A stretch of DNA of 64,000 nucleotides from Desulfovibrio sp. Its GTDB lineage: Bacteria > Desulfobacterota > Desulfovibrionia > Desulfovibrionales > Desulfovibrionaceae. Every line of letters begins with the position of its first letter. The stretch's first letter is position 1. Where the stretch lies: positions 1 through 64,000 of the forward strand of contig JACQYS010000008.1 of assembly GCA_016208105.1 (NCBI GenBank). The letters are read 5' to 3'. The notes beneath the pieces are model-generated. The model did no database searches, had not been told where the DNA came from, and saw only the letters and a list, made by a program, of their open reading frames with translations. Below, in pieces: positions 62,025-64,000 of the stretch. The position numbers and the translations under genes were made by a program.

Positions 62025-62547
62025 TGGGGACCTCCCGGTATGCGGTTTTCAAGACTCATGGCGCCAAGCGCCGGGTCATGTTTTCCGTTATCCCCTGCGA
62101 GCAATACAAATACCTACTCATTCTACGCGTAACTCTTGTAATAAAAGAGAATTATAGTCTGTAACCTTTTGCGGAGCCAACGATCGGCACCGCCCCACCC
62201 AGGTCCTCAATAAAAGTGCTGTTATTTAATATGGTTATATCAATGGCCAATGGGCATTTTTTTCCGGACCCCTCGCTGGCCACATCCCCACATTAAAGAA
62301 ATTTAACACTTGTAACCTTTTTAAATTGTTAACGAAATCCGTACAGCATACTCACACGCCCATCCCTTCGCCATCTGACAACAGACCTGAATCATTGACG
62401 TAAATCCCAAACACGCCCCTGTTTCATCTGCCGAAACGCGCTGAAAAGTCCTGTTGGACAAAGGGGTTGCGGCCATTTTGCCAGGGTAAACTCTCTGCCT
62501 GATCAGCCGATCTATGCTCCATCAACATCACAGGAGGCATGACCATT
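62025..62547. other. 523-base intergenic region between divergent repeat-protein genes
   Basis: Clearly more AT-rich than its surroundings (about 62095-62360), with AACCTTTT-type tracts repeated at 62163 and 62310. No gene is seen. It carries the sigma-28 promoter for the plus-strand gene (62487-62513). For the minus-strand gene only a weak -10-like GGGGATAA (about 62080-62090) was noticed. Confidence 0.6.
62487..62513 (+). promoter_or_regulatory. Sigma-28 (FliA) flagellar promoter
   Basis: TAAA, exactly 15 bases, then GCCGATCT; consensus is TAAA-N15-GCCGATAA. Predicted transcription start about 62520, with AGGAGG at 62532 and the gene start at 62548. This places the gene in the late flagellar regulon. 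Confidence 0.78.
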
Positions 62548-63084
62548 ATGAGCATTTCCGGGATAACCACCAGCCAATCGTCCGCATTGAGTCTCATTTC
62601 AGGAACCAGCTACGAGTCGAACACGTCGGTGAACGACGTGCTCGCCCAGGGGCAAAGCAGCGATGCGACCACAATCTCCAAAGGCGCCCAGCAGATGAGT
62701 CAGCTGCAAAAGCTTCAGGCCAGCGATCCTGACAAATTCAAGGAGGCAGCGCAGCAGATCTCGGACGCCCTGACGGAGCAGGCCAGTTCAGCCTCAGACT
62801 CGCATGAAGCGGAAGCATTGACCGATATGGCGGCCAAATTCTCCGAAGCAGCCACATCCGGCACCATGGACAGCTTGCAGTTCAGCCCCCCGACTGACGC
62901 GTCAGCGCTTGCCGGATCGGCCTCCAACCAGCAAAAGGGGGTGTTGAAGTTCAAGAACCAGCAGGGCATCGGCAAACCCATGGCAACGATGGACAGCGTT
63001 ATTTCAAACGTCTTGTCCAACATTGACTCCAGCACTACGTCTTCCATCAGCAGCGTGTCCGCCAGCAGCGAAACCGCCGCGTAG
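62548..63084 (+). CDS. Ser/Ala-rich protein with one copy of the same repeat
   Basis: A 178-residue protein, cysteine-free, no signal peptide. Residues 48-111 align with the repeat of the divergent paralogue: QQMSQLQKLQASDPDKFKE, QQISDALTEQASS, then AATSGTMDSL. The polyproline tract is absent and the C-terminus is a single amphipathic stretch (MDSVISNVLSNI). The ATG at 62548 is preferred to that at 62539, because AGGAGG is 10 bases away rather than 1, and because it yields MSISGITTSQ like the paralogue. The sigma-28 promoter suggests flagellar co-regulation. Confidence 0.8.
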   Translation: MSISGITTSQSSALSLISGTSYESNTSVNDVLAQGQSSDATTISKGAQQMSQLQKLQASDPDKFKEAAQQISDALTEQASSASDSHEAEALTDMAAKFSEAATSGTMDSLQFSPPTDASALAGSASNQQKGVLKFKNQQGIGKPMATMDSVISNVLSNIDSSTTSSISSVSASSETAA

Positions 63085-63183
63085 GAGCGTTCTGCCCAAC
63101 TATTGCGTACCAAAGGCATCGTACGATCGTATGGTTGATGTCAGCCGGGATGCGGGAGACCATCCTGGTTTGATGCTCCACAT

Positions 63184-63230
63184 CCCCCAACGGGGAACGT
63201 GTCCGGGGAGTCTGGAGAGGGCGCCGGACG
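63184..63230 (+). repeat. Direct repeat copy 2 flanking the repeat-protein pair
   Basis: CCCCCAACGGGG, CCGGGGAGT and GGAGAGGGCGCCGG, as in the copy at 60904-60950. It lies in the 218-base gap between the plus-strand repeat protein and the HD-GYP gene. Confidence 0.6.
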
Positions 63231-63302
63231 CTGGGAGAAAAAAGAGTGGAGAGTTCAGGGAGGGCAAGAAACCACTTAGTTTACTGACTTCTCAAGAACA
63301 AC

Positions 63303-64000
63303 TCAGAGGGAACACACCAGCTTGCTCTGCTCAATGCGCAGCACGCCTTCGTCGAACAGCTTGAGAGCCGCATTGCACACGTCCTGATCGTATTTCACCC
63401 CGGCATTCTCCGCTATCTCGTTCAAAGCCGCTTCAAGGCCCATGGCCGGACGGTACGGGCGGTGGGCGGACATAGCTTCCAGCACATCCGCAACCGCAAG
63501 AATGCGGGCGCCCAATAATATGTCCTTCCCCGAGATTCCTCTTGGGTACCCGGAACCATCCATTCTTTCGTGATGCTGCAGGATGATGTCGCTCACAGGC
63601 CAGGCGAAGGGGATGTTCTTCACTATTTCATAACCGGCTTCAGGGTGCTTCTTCATGAGCGCCATTTCTTCAGGAGACAGCACAGACGGCTTGGAGAGTA
63701 TCGCCATGGGGATGCACACCTTGCCAATATCATGGAGCAGCCCGGCAATTCTCAAGCTTTCGATCTGGTCGTGCGGCAGGTTCATTTCATCAGCGATGCA
63801 GCAGCTTATCATTGAAACGATCCGCTGATGGCCAGATGTGTACAGGTCTCGTTTTTCATGCGCTGTGGAAAGTGACTCCACTGTTTCATACATCATACTC
63901 TTCAATCGTCTGTGACTTATGGTCAGTTCTTCCTCAGCCTGCCGCCGGGTGGATATGTCGCGCGAGACCATCGTAACGCCGGAAATTTCGCCCTGTGACG
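63303..64000 (-). CDS. PAS/HD-GYP phosphodiesterase, N-terminus beyond the window
   Basis: The frame is open to the window edge; the first visible residues (GEISGVTMVSRDISTRRQAEEEL) are the end of a PAS domain, so the gene is longer than the ATG at 63971 would suggest. The HD-GYP domain shows LLHDIGKVCIP, ILQHHERMDGSGYPRG and RILAVADVLEAMSAHRPYRP, all key residues intact. Expected to degrade cyclic di-GMP. It converges with the sigma-28-linked repeat protein. Confidence 0.88.
   Translation of the reverse strand, partial: SQGEISGVTMVSRDISTRRQAEEELTISHRRLKSMMYETVESLSTAHEKRDLYTSGHQRIVSMISCCIADEMNLPHDQIESLRIAGLLHDIGKVCIPMAILSKPSVLSPEEMALMKKHPEAGYEIVKNIPFAWPVSDIILQHHERMDGSGYPRGISGKDILLGARILAVADVLEAMSAHRPYRPAMGLEAALNEIAENAGVKYDQDVCNAALKLFDEGVLRIEQSKLVCSL

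Overview
High-GC window from what looks like a sulfate-reducing deltaproteobacterium of the Desulfovibrio type. This is an inference from gene content: a group 3b-type NiFe hydrogenase operon, a c-type-haem (DUF3365) histidine kinase with a sigma-54 regulator, YdjY and C_GCAxxG_C_C redox proteins, and hairpin-rich intergenic repeats. Most genes are housekeeping and are packed in short operons with overlapping stops and starts.

Layout. 1-134: 3' end of an IS1595-type transposase. 346-6532 (minus): cytochrome c, cutA, PfkB kinase, APH-like kinase, cysC, miaB, bifunctional nuclease, PHP protein. 6642-10633 (plus): HhH glycosylase, then the envelope trio EnvC-like / CtpA / divergent polysaccharide deacetylase. 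10706-13619: TrpXYZ-like ABC importer. 13763-14986: ndk, proC. 15170-20820 (minus): cspA, cbiB and the hydBGDA hydrogenase. 21034-24150: TVP38 protein, chemoreceptor, trmL, tRNA-Val. 24276-26167: rfbB, rfbD. 26302-31711 (minus): phytase-like protein, sigma-54 response regulator, haem kinase. 31819-33932: dual-specificity phosphatase, a probable sigma-54-driven small RNA, and a GAF protein with a kinase-like dimerisation segment but no ATPase. 34046-37747: hrcA-grpE-dnaK under CIRCE. 37842-39000: YdjY and C_GCAxxG_C_C proteins. 39157-44922: LpoA-like lipoprotein, two acyltransferases, gatC, gatA. 45107-47011: cache/HD-GYP protein. 47134-51429: NupC transporter, hydantoinase-like protein, HDAC-like amidohydrolase. 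51615-56604 (minus): O-acetylation cluster (MBOAT, two SGNH/DUF459 proteins, an exported protein, a TPR protein). 56852-60800: small coiled-coil protein, RNase H-fold exonuclease, TatA, TesA-like esterase, YbbA-like ATPase, TPM protein, rnhA. 61107-63084: divergent pair of Ser/Gln-rich proteins sharing an unrecognised repeat. 63303-64000: PAS/HD-GYP protein, cut by the window edge.

The least explained parts are: (1) the divergent repeat-protein pair, one member preceded by a textbook flagellar sigma-28 promoter; (2) a roughly 145-nt transcript unit at 32494-32637 bounded by a sigma-54 promoter and a strong terminator; (3) a palindromic intergenic repeat that sits in frame inside cbiB.
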